Shown here: positions 38,311 through 49,521 of the stretch, one piece after another | Numbering within the stretch: position 1 is the first letter of the stretch | Layout: the number at the start of each line of letters is the position of its first letter | The notes under the pieces: generated by a model | What the model saw: the letters and a program-made list of their open reading frames with translations, nothing else | Databases searched by the model: none | What the model was told of the DNA's origin: nothing | Made by a program: the position numbers and the translations under genes | Assembly: GCA_015657635.1 (NCBI GenBank) | Contig: JACDQM010000187.1 | Span: 1 to 64,000, forward strand | DNA from: Roseateles sp. | GTDB taxonomy: Bacteria; Pseudomonadota; Gammaproteobacteria; Burkholderiales; Burkholderiaceae_C | Length of the DNA stretch: 64,000 bases | Direction: 5' to 3'

Positions 38311-38411
38311 GCGGCGGCTTTCCTTGTTGAGCAACTCTTGGTCGGGCAGCCTAGCGAATCCTTACAGCCCCTGTGCAAAAACGTCTTTGGAGGGCGAACC
38401 GCCGACGCCGG

Positions 38412-40720
<2,309 letters not shown>

Positions 40721-40781
40721 GCTGCAGTGCTCCCCAGGTCTGTCGGTTTGCGAGTCGGCGCTTGGCGCGCCAGAACGACGA

Positions 40782-41603
40782 TCAGTCGCGCAGCAGGTCG
40801 TTGATGCTGGTCTTGGCGCGGGTGCCGGCGTCGACCTTCTTCACGATGATGGCGGCATACAGGCTGTACTTGCCGCCGTCCTTGGGCAGCGAACCGCTGA
40901 TCACCACCGAGCCGGCCGGCACGCGGCCGTAGCTCACGGTGCCGGTCTCGCGGTCGTAGATCGGCGTGCTCTGGCCGATGTAGACGCCCATCGAAATCAC
41001 CGAGTTCTCTTCGACGATCACGCCCTCGACCACTTCCGAGCGGGCGCCGACGAAGCAGTTGTCTTCGATGATGGTCGGGTTGGCCTGCAGCGGTTCCAGC
41101 ACGCCGCCGATGCCGACGCCGCCGCTCAGGTGCACGTTCTTGCCGATCTGCGCGCAAGAGCCCACGGTGGCCCAGGTGTCGACCATGGTGCCTTCATCGA
41201 CATAGGCGCCGATGTTCACGTAGCTGGGCATCAGGATCACGTTCTTGGCCTGGAAGCTGCCGCGGCGGGCGACGGCCGGCGGCACCACGCGCACGCCGCT
41301 GGCGCGGATCGCTGCCTCGTCCATCTGGCCGTACTTGCTGGGCACCTTGTCGAAGAAGGTCAGGTCGCCGGCGCCCATCAGCTTGTTGTCGTTCAGGCGG
41401 AAGGACAGCAGCACGGCCTTCTTGACCCACTGGTGCACGGTCCACTGGCCCACGCCCTGGCGCTCGGCCACACGCAGGCGGCCGGCGTCCAGTTCGGCAA
41501 TCACGTGCTCGACGGCTTCGCGCACTTCGGGTGCGTTGGCGGGGTTCAGGTTGGCACGGCCTTCCCAGGCCAGTTCGATGACGGATTGCAGTTGTTGGGT
41601 CAT
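40782..41603 (-). CDS. dapD: Tetrahydrodipicolinate N-succinyltransferase
   Basis: 273-residue left-handed beta-helix enzyme that succinylates tetrahydrodipicolinate with succinyl-CoA on the way to diaminopimelate. The hexapeptide-repeat coil is clear from [13 protein letters not shown] through [19 protein letters not shown] to [12 protein letters not shown]; the helical N-terminal domain begins [17 protein letters not shown] chose the start at 41603; an in-frame upstream extension to 41663 overlaps dapC. It is 10 bases after the dapC stop. Length is normal. Confidence 0.96.
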   Translation of the reverse strand: MTQQLQSVIELAWEGRANLNPANAPEVREAVEHVIAELDAGRLRVAERQGVGQWTVHQWVKKAVLLSFRLNDNKLMGAGDLTFFDKVPSKYGQMDEAAIRASGVRVVPPAVARRGSFQAKNVILMPSYVNIGAYVDEGTMVDTWATVGSCAQIGKNVHLSGGVGIGGVLEPLQANPTIIEDNCFVGARSEVVEGVIVEENSVISMGVYIGQSTPIYDRETGTVSYGRVPAGSVVISGSLPKDGGKYSLYAAIIVKKVDAGTRAKTSINDLLRD

Positions 41604-41613
41604 GGGGAAAGAC

Positions 41614-42852
41614 TCAGAGAGAAGGGGAAGAAGAGGGGGAATAGCTGCGAGTGAATTCGGCAATGCGGCGCGCGGCTTCGAGGCATTCGTCCACCTCGGC
41701 GACCAGGGCCATGCGGATGCGGCCCGCTCCCGGATTCACGCCGTGCGCGGGTCGCGCCAGCAGGCTGCCGGGCAGCACCGCCACATTGTATTGAGCGAGC
41801 AGCTGCAGCGCGTAGTCCACATCATCGCCGCCCGGCACGGCGGCCCACAGGTAGAAGCTGGCATCCGGCAGCGCAACGTCCAGCACTTCAGCCAGCACCG
41901 GCGTGACCTGGGCGAACTTGGCCCGGTATTGCGCGCGGTTGGCTATCACATGCTGCTCGTCGCCCCAGGCGGCGATGCTGGCGGCCTGCACGATCGGGCT
42001 CATCGCGCTGCCATGGTAGGTGCGGTAGAGCAGGAACTTCTTGATCAGCGCAGCATCACCGGCCACGAAGCCCGAGCGCAGGCCCGGCACGTTCGAGCGC
42101 TTGGACAGCGAGGTGAAGGCGATCAGGTTGCGGAAGTCGCTGCGTCCCAGCTTGGCCGCGGCTTCCAGGCCCGACAGCGGCGGCTCGTCGCGGAAGTAGA
42201 TCTCCGAGTAGCACTCATCCGAGGCGATCACGAAGCCGTACTTGTCGGACAGCTCGAACAGCTGCTGCCACTCCGACAGCGGCATCACCGCGCCGGTGGG
42301 GTTGCCGGGCGAGCAGACATAGAGCAGCTGCGTCCGGGCCCAGGTGGCGGCGTCGATCTGCGACCAGTCGGCCGCGAAGTTGCGCTTCGGGTCGCTGTTG
42401 GCAAACGCGGTCTGCGCGCCGGCCAGCAGGGCCGCACCTTCGTAGATTTGATAGAAGGGATTGGGGCAGACCACGGTGGCGCCGGGGCGCGTCGGGTCGA
42501 TCACGGTCTGCGCCAGCGCGAACAGCGCCTCGCGCGAACCGTTCACCGGCAGGATCTGCGTGGCTGCGTCGACCGCCAAGCCATAGCGGCGCTGCAGCCA
42601 GTCGCTGATGGCACTGCGCAAGGCAGGATCACCGGCGGTGGGCGGGTAGGCCGACAGACTGCCCAGGCTGGCCATCAGCGCTTCGCCAATGAGTGCGGGC
42701 GCCGGGTGCTTGGGCTCGCCGATGCCCAGGCTGATCGCCTTCAAGGCCGGGTTGGGCTTGATGCCCTTGGTCAGTGCGCGCAGGCGCTCGAACGGGTAGG
42801 GGTGCAGCTTGTCCAGCAGTGGGTTGTGCGGCGCCTGGGCGGGTTGACTCAT
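41614..42852 (-). CDS. dapC: N-succinyldiaminopimelate aminotransferase
   Basis: 412-residue class I PLP aminotransferase that uses glutamate to form N-succinyl-LL-diaminopimelate. The PLP lysine is in [17 protein letters not shown] about residues 243-259; [11 protein letters not shown] and [10 protein letters not shown] are the cofactor-stacking and phenolate-contact blocks. Assignment as DapC instead of another aminotransferase rests on its place directly before dapD and on the N-terminal pattern [12 protein letters not shown]. It heads the dapC-dapD-pilus ATPase-dapE unit. queF lies 18 bases upstream on the same strand and could be part of the same transcript. Confidence 0.94.
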   Translation of the reverse strand: MSQPAQAPHNPLLDKLHPYPFERLRALTKGIKPNPALKAISLGIGEPKHPAPALIGEALMASLGSLSAYPPTAGDPALRSAISDWLQRRYGLAVDAATQILPVNGSREALFALAQTVIDPTRPGATVVCPNPFYQIYEGAALLAGAQTAFANSDPKRNFAADWSQIDAATWARTQLLYVCSPGNPTGAVMPLSEWQQLFELSDKYGFVIASDECYSEIYFRDEPPLSGLEAAAKLGRSDFRNLIAFTSLSKRSNVPGLRSGFVAGDAALIKKFLLYRTYHGSAMSPIVQAASIAAWGDEQHVIANRAQYRAKFAQVTPVLAEVLDVALPDASFYLWAAVPGGDDVDYALQLLAQYNVAVLPGSLLARPAHGVNPGAGRIRMALVAEVDECLEAARRIAEFTRSYSPSSSPSL

Positions 42853-42870
42853 CGTCGGGCCACTCTCTCT

Positions 42871-43413
42871 TCAGCGCAGCAGGCCGGTCTCGAAACCGTG
42901 GGCCGGCAGGTCCACGCGCGGCGCAGGCTTCCAGCCCTTCTTGCGGTGTTCGACCACCACATTGGTGTAGATGCCGCCGCGCACATACCACTTGGCGGTG
43001 ATGCGGATGAAGCGCGGGTTGGTGACCTTGACGATGTCTTCGAGGATGGTGTTGGTCACCTTCTCGTGGAAGGCGCCTTCGTCGCGGTAGCTCCAGAAGT
43101 ACATCTTCAGGCTCTTCAGCTCGACGCAGAACTTGTCCGCAATCATGTCGATGGTGAAGTGCGCGAAGTCGGGCTGGCCGGTCAGCGGGCAGTGGCAGGT
43201 GAACTCGGGCACCTGGAACTGGATCACATAGTCGCGCTCGGGCGCCGGGTTGGGGAACACATGCAGTTCCTTGCTCGGGCGCGACGGCGGGTTGGGCGGC
43301 ATCTCACGCATCTTGGGCGTGGCGGCCCTGGTCTTGGCAGCGGGCTTCGCGGCAGGCGAGGCGGCGGGTTTGCGGGCCGACTTGGCGGCAGCGGCGGGCG
43401 TGTTCTTGGCCAT
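42871..43413 (-). CDS. queF: NADPH-dependent 7-cyano-7-deazaguanine reductase
   Basis: 180-residue T-fold enzyme that reduces preQ0 to preQ1 in queuosine synthesis. The thioimide-forming cysteine is in [12 protein letters not shown] (residue about 75) and the QueF signature continues as [20 protein letters not shown] with the substrate glutamate. It is the short, single-domain type. The first 35 residues are an Ala/Lys/Pro-rich tail of KPAA-type units that the core enzyme does not need; it resembles histone H1-like tails common in Burkholderiales. The gene is divergent from smc and close to dapC. Confidence 0.95.
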   Translation of the reverse strand: MAKNTPAAAAKSARKPAASPAAKPAAKTRAATPKMREMPPNPPSRPSKELHVFPNPAPERDYVIQFQVPEFTCHCPLTGQPDFAHFTIDMIADKFCVELKSLKMYFWSYRDEGAFHEKVTNTILEDIVKVTNPRFIRITAKWYVRGGIYTNVVVEHRKKGWKPAPRVDLPAHGFETGLLR

Positions 43414-43501
43414 GTTTTCTACGTGCTCGACCGGCGTCGGATCGGGGCCCGGCGACAGCCATTTTCAAGGGAGGCCGAATGGTATCATCCGGCCCCGAGC
43501 G

Positions 43502-43525
43502 AAGCCCCGACCAAGGGGCTTTTCT
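43502..43525 (+). terminator. Hairpin with T run in the smc leader (possible attenuator)
   Basis: 7-bp stem AAGCCCC (43502-43508) / GGGGCTT (43515-43521), loop GACCAA, then TTC, on the + strand 40 bases before smc. No + strand gene ends upstream of it (queF is on the other strand), so it can only act in the smc leader. Confidence 0.5.
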
Positions 43526-43564
43526 GCAAATAAATCAAAGGCTTAGCGCTCAGATTCCAACTCC

Positions 43565-46500
43565 ATGCGGCTGAACTCGATCAAGCTCTCGGGCTTCAAG
43601 TCCTTTGCTGAACCCACCACCTTCCAGTTGCCTGGACAGCTGGTCGGCGTGGTCGGACCGAATGGCTGCGGCAAATCCAACATCATGGATGCGGTGCGTT
43701 GGGTGCTGGGCGAAAGCAAGGCGTCCGAGCTGCGTGGCGAGTCCATGCAGGACGTGATCTTCAACGGCTCGGGCAACCGCAAGCCGGCCAGCCGCTCCAG
43801 CGTGGAGCTGGTGTTCAGCAATGAAGACGCACGCGCCGGCGGCCAGTGGAACCAGTTCGCCGAGATCGCGGTCAAGCGCGTGCTGACGCGCGACGGCACC
43901 AGCAGCTATTTCATCAACAACCAGCCGGTGCGCCGCCGCGATGTGCAGGACGTGTTCCTGGGCACGGGCCTGGGGCCGCGCGCCTACGCCATCATCGGCC
44001 AGGGCACGATCAGCCGCATCATCGAGAGCAAGCCTGAAGAGCTGCGCCTGTTCCTCGAAGAAGCAGCTGGCGTCTCCAAGTACAAGGAACGCCGCCGCGA
44101 GACCGAGAACCGCCTCAAGGACACGCGCGAGAACCTGACCCGCGTGGACGACATCCTGCGCGAGCTGAACAACAACCTCGAGCGCCTGGAGAAGCAGGCC
44201 GAGGTGGCCGCCACCTACCGTGCGCTGCAGGATGCCGGCACGCTGAAGCTGCACCAGCTGTGGTTCCTCAAGCACCGCGATGCGGCGGGCGAGGAGGCGC
44301 GCGTCAAGACGGCCCATGCCGAGGCGACCAATGCGCTGGAAGCGCGCCTGGCCGAACTGCGCCATGTCGAGGCTGAGCTGGAAACCGTGCGCCAGGCGCA
44401 TTACGCCGCCGGCGACGAGTTGCATGCCGAGCAGGGCCGCATGGCCGAGGCGCAGCTGGAAGTCAGCCGCTTGGAAGAGCGCATCCGCTATGTGGTCGAG
44501 GGCCGTTCGCGCGTCGAGGCGCGGCTGGCCGAGTTGCAGGCGCAGAACCAGCAATGGGCCGAGCGCAGCGAGCAGGCGCAAGCAGAGCAGGAAACCATCG
44601 CCGAGCAGATCGCCACGGCCGAAGAGCAGAGCGAGATCCTCGCCGCCCAGGCCGAAGAGCAGGGCGGCAATCTGCCCGCGGTTGAAGAGACCGTGCGCGC
44701 CGCCCAGAGCCGTGCCAACGAGCAGCGCGGCCAGGTGGTGCAGGTGCAGCAACAGATCCAGGTGCTGGCCGCCGAGAGCCGCAGCATCGACGAGCAGAAC
44801 CGCGCGCTGCGCACGCGGCGCGAGCGGCTGGCGCAGGAGCGCCAGGGGCTGGCCGCACCGGATGCCGAGCGACTGGCCGACTTGAAGCGCCAGAGCGAGG
44901 CTGCCGACGAGGCGCGCGATCTGGCCGACGCCCGCCTGCATGAGCTCAGCGATCATCTGCCCGCGCAGGAGGAGTCACGCCGTGCCGCGCAGCAGGACGC
45001 CAATGCGCAGATCGGCCGCCAGGGCGAGCTGTCTGCCCGCCTTGAGGCGCTTCGCGCGCTGCAGGAAAAGGTGCAGACCGAGGGCAAGCTCAAACCCTGG
45101 CTGGCCAAGCATGGGCTGGACGGGCTGCAGGGTCTGTGGACCCGGCTGCACATCCAGCAAGGCTGGGAGAACGCGCTGGAGGCCGCGCTGCGCGAACGCA
45201 TGGCGGCGCTGGCCGTGGGCCGGCTGGAGACGGTGCGCGCGTTTGACCAAGACCCGCCGCCGGCGCGGCTGGCCTTCTATTCAGCGCCCAGCCATGCGAT
45301 TGCCAACACCCACCAGACGCTGCCGCGCCTGTCCGATCTGCTGCGCCTGGACGACGCCGGGCTGAAGGCCTTGCTGAACGACTGGCTGGAAGGCGTCTAC
45401 ACCGCGGCCTCGCTGGACGAAGCGCTGGCCGGCCGCGCCAGGCTGGCGCATGGCGAGCTGATCATGACGCCCCAGGGCCATGCGGTCAGCCAGTTCGCGG
45501 TCAGTTTCTACGCCCCCGATTCCGAGCAGGCCGGCATGCTGGCCCGCGCGCAGGAGATCGAGCAGCTGGCGCTGGAATTGCGCGCCCAGACGCTGATCGC
45601 CGATGAATCCAAGTCGGCACTGATCCGCGCCGAGGCGGCCTATACCGAGGCCTCGCAGCGCCTGGTCGCCTTGCGTCGCGAGGCCGGCGAGACGCAGACC
45701 CGCGCCCACCAGCTGCATGTGGAACTGCTGCGCCTGTCCAGCCAGGCCGAGGCCGCCAGCACGCGGCGCGCCCAGCTGGAGGAAGAGCTGGCCGAAGTCG
45801 ACGCGCAGATGGAAGAGTTGCAGGAGCGCCGCGTCACCGGCGAGGCTCGTTTCGAGGAACTGGACCTGCAGCTGGCCAACTGCCAGGAGCGCCATGCCGA
45901 GCTGGAAGACGGCGTGATCCAGGCCGAGCGCCGGCTGGCCGAGGCGCGCGAGCAGCTGCGTGCGCTGGAGCGCCGCGCGCAGGAGGCCGTCTTCAGCGCC
46001 CGCACGCTGGCGGCGCGCCGCGGCGAGTTGCAGCGCTCGATCGAGACCGCGCAGGCTCAGGTGCTGCAGAACACGCAGTCGGCGGCAGGCTTGCAGCAGG
46101 AACTGGAAGCGCTCAACGATGCCGCCGCGCAGGCCGGCCTGCAGGACGCGCTGGCGATCAAGCTGGAGCGCGAGCAGGCGCTGGCTGCCGTGCGCAACAA
46201 CTACGACGACCTCAGCCTGCGCCTGCGCCGTGCGGACGAGCAGCGCCTGTCCTTCGAACGCAGCCTGGACCCTTTGCGCGAACGCCTGACCAAGCTGCAG
46301 CTCGAAGAGCAGGCGGCACAGCTGGGTGGCGCGCAGTTCATGGAGCAGCTGACGGCCGCCGGTGTCGACCTGGAGGCTTTGGCCCTGGGCGTGGAGGAAG
46401 GCAATGTCAAGCTCTGGGGCCTGCAGGGTGAGATCGACCGCATCAACCGCGAGATCGCGGCTTTGGGCGCGGTCAACCTGGCCGCGCTGGACGAGTTGAC

Positions 46501-47080
46501 GTCAGCGCGCGAACGCAAGACCTTTCTGGATGCGCAGTACGCCGACCTGAGCTTGGCGATGAAGACGCTGGAAGACGCGATCCACAAGATCGACCTGGAA
46601 ACGCGCGACCTGCTGATGAACACCTTCAACCAGGTCAACGAGCATTTCGGCCGCATGTTCCCCAGCCTGTTCGGCGGCGGCCAGGCCAAGCTGATGATGA
46701 CGGGCGAGGAAGTGCTGGATGCCGGCGTGCAGGTGATGGCGCAGCCGCCCGGCAAGAAGAACTCGACCATCCACCTGCTGTCCGGCGGCGAGAAGGCGCT
46801 GACGGCGATCGCGCTGGTGTTCGCGATCTTCATGCTGAACCCGGCACCCTTCTGCCTGCTGGACGAGGTGGATGCACCGCTGGACGACGCCAATACCGAG
46901 CGTTATGCGAAGCTGGTCAAGGAGATGAGCAGCAAGGGCACGCAGTTCCTGTTCATCTCGCACAACAAGATTGCAATGGAAATGGCTGAACAACTGATTG
47001 GTGTGACCATGCAGGAGCAGGGCGTCTCGCGCATCGTCGCGGTCGACATGGAAGCGGCGCTGGGCATGGCGGAGGCATGA
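43565..47080 (+). CDS. smc: Chromosome segregation ATPase SMC
   Basis: 1171-residue SMC protein that, with ScpA and ScpB, compacts and separates sister chromosomes. The N-terminal ATPase half starts MRLNSIKLSGFKSF with Walker A GPNGCGKSNIMDAVRW about residues 32-47. A coiled coil follows (about 170-500), a hinge around 500-660 (LAKHGLDGLQGLWTRLHIQ, then FAVSFYAPDSEQ), a second coiled coil to about 1010, and the C-terminal half with signature HLLSGGEKALTAIAL about 1070 and Walker B FCLLDEVDAPLDDANTERY. Length and order are normal. Its stop overlaps the zipA start. Confidence 0.97.
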   Translation: MRLNSIKLSGFKSFAEPTTFQLPGQLVGVVGPNGCGKSNIMDAVRWVLGESKASELRGESMQDVIFNGSGNRKPASRSSVELVFSNEDARAGGQWNQFAEIAVKRVLTRDGTSSYFINNQPVRRRDVQDVFLGTGLGPRAYAIIGQGTISRIIESKPEELRLFLEEAAGVSKYKERRRETENRLKDTRENLTRVDDILRELNNNLERLEKQAEVAATYRALQDAGTLKLHQLWFLKHRDAAGEEARVKTAHAEATNALEARLAELRHVEAELETVRQAHYAAGDELHAEQGRMAEAQLEVSRLEERIRYVVEGRSRVEARLAELQAQNQQWAERSEQAQAEQETIAEQIATAEEQSEILAAQAEEQGGNLPAVEETVRAAQSRANEQRGQVVQVQQQIQVLAAESRSIDEQNRALRTRRERLAQERQGLAAPDAERLADLKRQSEAADEARDLADARLHELSDHLPAQEESRRAAQQDANAQIGRQGELSARLEALRALQEKVQTEGKLKPWLAKHGLDGLQGLWTRLHIQQGWENALEAALRERMAALAVGRLETVRAFDQDPPPARLAFYSAPSHAIANTHQTLPRLSDLLRLDDAGLKALLNDWLEGVYTAASLDEALAGRARLAHGELIMTPQGHAVSQFAVSFYAPDSEQAGMLARAQEIEQLALELRAQTLIADESKSALIRAEAAYTEASQRLVALRREAGETQTRAHQLHVELLRLSSQAEAASTRRAQLEEELAEVDAQMEELQERRVTGEARFEELDLQLANCQERHAELEDGVIQAERRLAEAREQLRALERRAQEAVFSARTLAARRGELQRSIETAQAQVLQNTQSAAGLQQELEALNDAAAQAGLQDALAIKLEREQALAAVRNNYDDLSLRLRRADEQRLSFERSLDPLRERLTKLQLEEQAAQLGGAQFMEQLTAAGVDLEALALGVEEGNVKLWGLQGEIDRINREIAALGAVNLAALDELTSARERKTFLDAQYADLSLAMKTLEDAIHKIDLETRDLLMNTFNQVNEHFGRMFPSLFGGGQAKLMMTGEEVLDAGVQVMAQPPGKKNSTIHLLSGGEKALTAIALVFAIFMLNPAPFCLLDEVDAPLDDANTERYAKLVKEMSSKGTQFLFISHNKIAMEMAEQLIGVTMQEQGVSRIVAVDMEAALGMAEA

Positions 47081-48172
47081 TGAACCTGACCGTGCTTCTC
47101 GCCATCGCTGGTGGCCTGGTTCTGGTGGCCGTGCTGATCCACGGCCTGTGGACGGCCCGCAAGGCCGGCCCGCGCCGCGCCGCGCCGCCGATCGAGCCGA
47201 CATTGGGTGGCAGCGCTGCAGACCGCACCGAGCCAGCCTGGGGGAGGCGCAGGCCGCCGTGGCCGAGCCTTTGCCGAGCCGGGCAGCAGTTACGCGCCCA
47301 GCATGGATGACACGATTCCGGCCGTCGTGCGTCAGCCGCCGCGCAAGCCCTCCAACCGCATCGATGCCTTGATCGATGCGATTGCCGCCATCCATGTCGA
47401 GGCGCCGATCGGCGGCGAGATCGCGCTGGCCCATCTGCCGGGCAGCCGCCGCGCCGGGACCAAGCCTTTCCATATTGAAGGACTCAACGCCGAGAGCGGC
47501 GAGTGGGAGCTGCCGCTGCCGGGCCAGCGCTACGGCGAGTTCCAGGCCGGCCTGCAGATGGCCAACCGCAGCGGCGCCCTGAACGAGATCGAGTATTCGG
47601 AGTTCGTGCAGAAGGTGCAGGGCTTTGCCGACGGCATCGGCGGCTTCGCGCAGTTCCCCGACATGCTGGATGTCGTCAGCCGGGCGCGCGAGCTGGACCA
47701 GTTCGCCGGTGCGCATGATGCGCAGCTGGCCGTGCTGCTGCGAGCCCGCAATGCGGCCTGGACACTGGGCTATGTGCAGCAGATGGCGCTGCGCCACGGC
47801 TTTGTGCCGGGCGCGGTGCCGGGCCGCTTGGTGCTGGCCTCGCAGGACGAAGGCGCGCCGCCAGTGCTGACGCTGGGCTTCGAGCCGCAGGCCGCGCTGG
47901 CCGAAGATCCGCAGGCTTCCTCCTTGCGCGAGCTGACACTGGCGCTGGACGTGCCGCAGACGCCCGAGGCGCTCGAACCGTTCGCCGCCTGGCAGGAATC
48001 GGCCCGGGCGCTGTCGCGTGATTTCGAGGCCGACATCTGCGACGATCGCGGTCAGGTGCTGAACCTGCATGCCTTCGCGGCGATCGATCAGGAACTGGGC
48101 ACCCTGTACAAGGCCCTGGCCTCGCGTGACCTGGCCGCTGGCTCGCTGGTGGCGCGACGGCTGTTCAGCTAG
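47077..48172 (+). CDS. zipA: Cell division protein ZipA, doubly frameshifted
   Basis: Inner-membrane anchor of FtsZ at the division site. The N-terminal membrane segment is LTVLLAIAGGLVLVAVLIHGL (residues 3-23), then a basic/Pro-rich linker and the C-terminal FtsZ-binding domain from about IHVEAPIGGEIALAHL to the end. Two bases are missing in the linker: near 47237 after ADRTEP (CCC reading CC before TGGGG), and near 47270 after AVAEP (a T or C lost before FAEPGSSYAPSMDD). The reading goes through all three frames in turn, as in folC; restored length is 365 residues. Its ATG overlaps the smc stop, and position before the CorC-type gene and near ligA is the usual Burkholderiales order. Confidence 0.88.
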
Positions 48173-48182
48173 ACCCGAACCC

Positions 48183-49483
48183 ATGAGCACAAGCCTGCTG
48201 CTGATTGCCGTCTTGATCGCAGTGGCCGCCTTTTTCTCGGTGGCCGAGATGGCGCTGGCCGCGTCCCGTCGCCTGCGCCTGCAGCAGCTGGCCGACGAAG
48301 GCGAGGCGCGGGCTGCGCGCGTGCTGGCGGTGCAGGAGCAGCCGGGCCACTACTTCACCGTGGTGCAGATCGGCGTCAACATGGTCGCCATCCTCGGCGG
48401 CATCGTCGGCGAGGGCGCGCTGACGCCGCACTACGAGGCCGCGCTGCGCCTGCTGACCACGCCGGAACGTGCGCAGACGCTGGGCTTCGGCCTGTCCTTC
48501 GCCACCATCACCGCGCTGTTCATCGTGCTGGCCGATCTGCTGCCCAAGCGCTTGTCGATGAACGAGCCCGAGCGCATGGCCGTGGTGGTGGTCGGGCCGA
48601 TGCTCACGCTGGTGGCGCTGCTGCGTCCGCTGGCCTGGGTGTTCAGCACGCTGACCACCGGCCTGATCCGCCTGATGGGCCGCCGGCCGAGCGCGACAAC
48701 ACCATCACCCACCATGACATCCTGGCGCTGACCGAAGCTGGCAACCAGGCCGGCGTGGTGGCGGATGCCGAGCAGCAGATGATTGCCAACGTCTTCGAAC
48801 TCGACACCCGCACGGTGGAGAGCGCGATGACCACGCGCGAGCGCATCGTGTTCTTCTCGCTCGACGACGACGATGCGCTGGTGCGCAACCGCATCGCCGA
48901 AGACCCGCATTCCACCTACCTGGTCTGCGACGGCGAGATCGACCAGGTGGTGGGCTATGTCGACGCCACCGACCTGTTCCAGCGCGTGCTGCGTGACGAG
49001 CCCATCAGCCTGCGCGGCACGCCGGGCCTGGTGAAGAAAGTGCTGATGGTGCCCGATCGGCTGACGCTGTCCGAGGTGCTGACGCAGTTCCGCCAGGCGC
49101 TGGAAGACTTCGCTGTCATCGTCAACGAGTACAGCCTGGTGGTGGGCGTGATCACCCTCAACGATGTGATGAGCACCGTGATGGGCAGCCTGGTGGCCAG
49201 CCACGACGAAGAGCAGATCGTGCGTCGCGAGGACGGTTCCTTCCTGGCCGACGGCATCACGCCCATCCCCGATGTGCAGCGCGCGCTGGGGCTGGAGAGC
49301 CTGCCGCATGCGGGCCAGTACGACACCCTGGCTGGATTCCTGATGGTGATGCTGCGCCGCATCCCGCGCCGCACCGACCATGTGCAATGGGAGGGCTGGC
49401 GCTTCGAGGTGATGGACGTGGACAGCCACCGCGTCGACCAGGTGATGATCACCCGCACACCGGTGACGCCCCCGCCAGCCTGA
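48183..49483 (+). CDS. HlyC/CorC-family membrane protein (CNNM-CBS-CorC), frameshifted
   Basis: Membrane protein of the hemolysin/CorC group, linked to magnesium or cobalt transport or membrane integrity; the substrate is not certain. An N-terminal CNNM domain with about four membrane segments (LLLIAVLIAVAAFFSVAEMAL at the start) is followed by tandem CBS domains (about residues 205-330, TVESAMTTRERIVFF) and a C-terminal CorC_HlyC domain ending VDQVMITRTP. One G is missing near 48685 (CGCCGG where CGCCGGG is needed) after LIRLMG; the frame then continues AERDNTITHHDILALTEAGNQAG elsewhere. Restored length is 433 residues. It follows zipA by 10 bases. Confidence 0.88.
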
Positions 49484-49491
49484 ACTCACTC

Positions 49492-49521
49492 ACTGATGCA
49501 GCGCGGCAACGCGCTGTCAGT
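49492..49521. terminator. Hairpin between convergent genes
   Basis: CAGCGCG (49499-49505) / CGCGCTG (49510-49516) with GCAA loop, extended across a two-base bulge by ACTGA / TCAGT. It lies exactly between the CorC-type gene and the convergent GGDEF/EAL gene. There is no T run, so it is at most a factor-assisted bidirectional stop. Confidence 0.5.

Noticed and set aside
38311-38411. TGTAAGG-like string upstream of arsS as an ECF sigma factor promoter
   Set aside because: No matching -10 element was found at the right distance and no ECF sigma gene is nearby.
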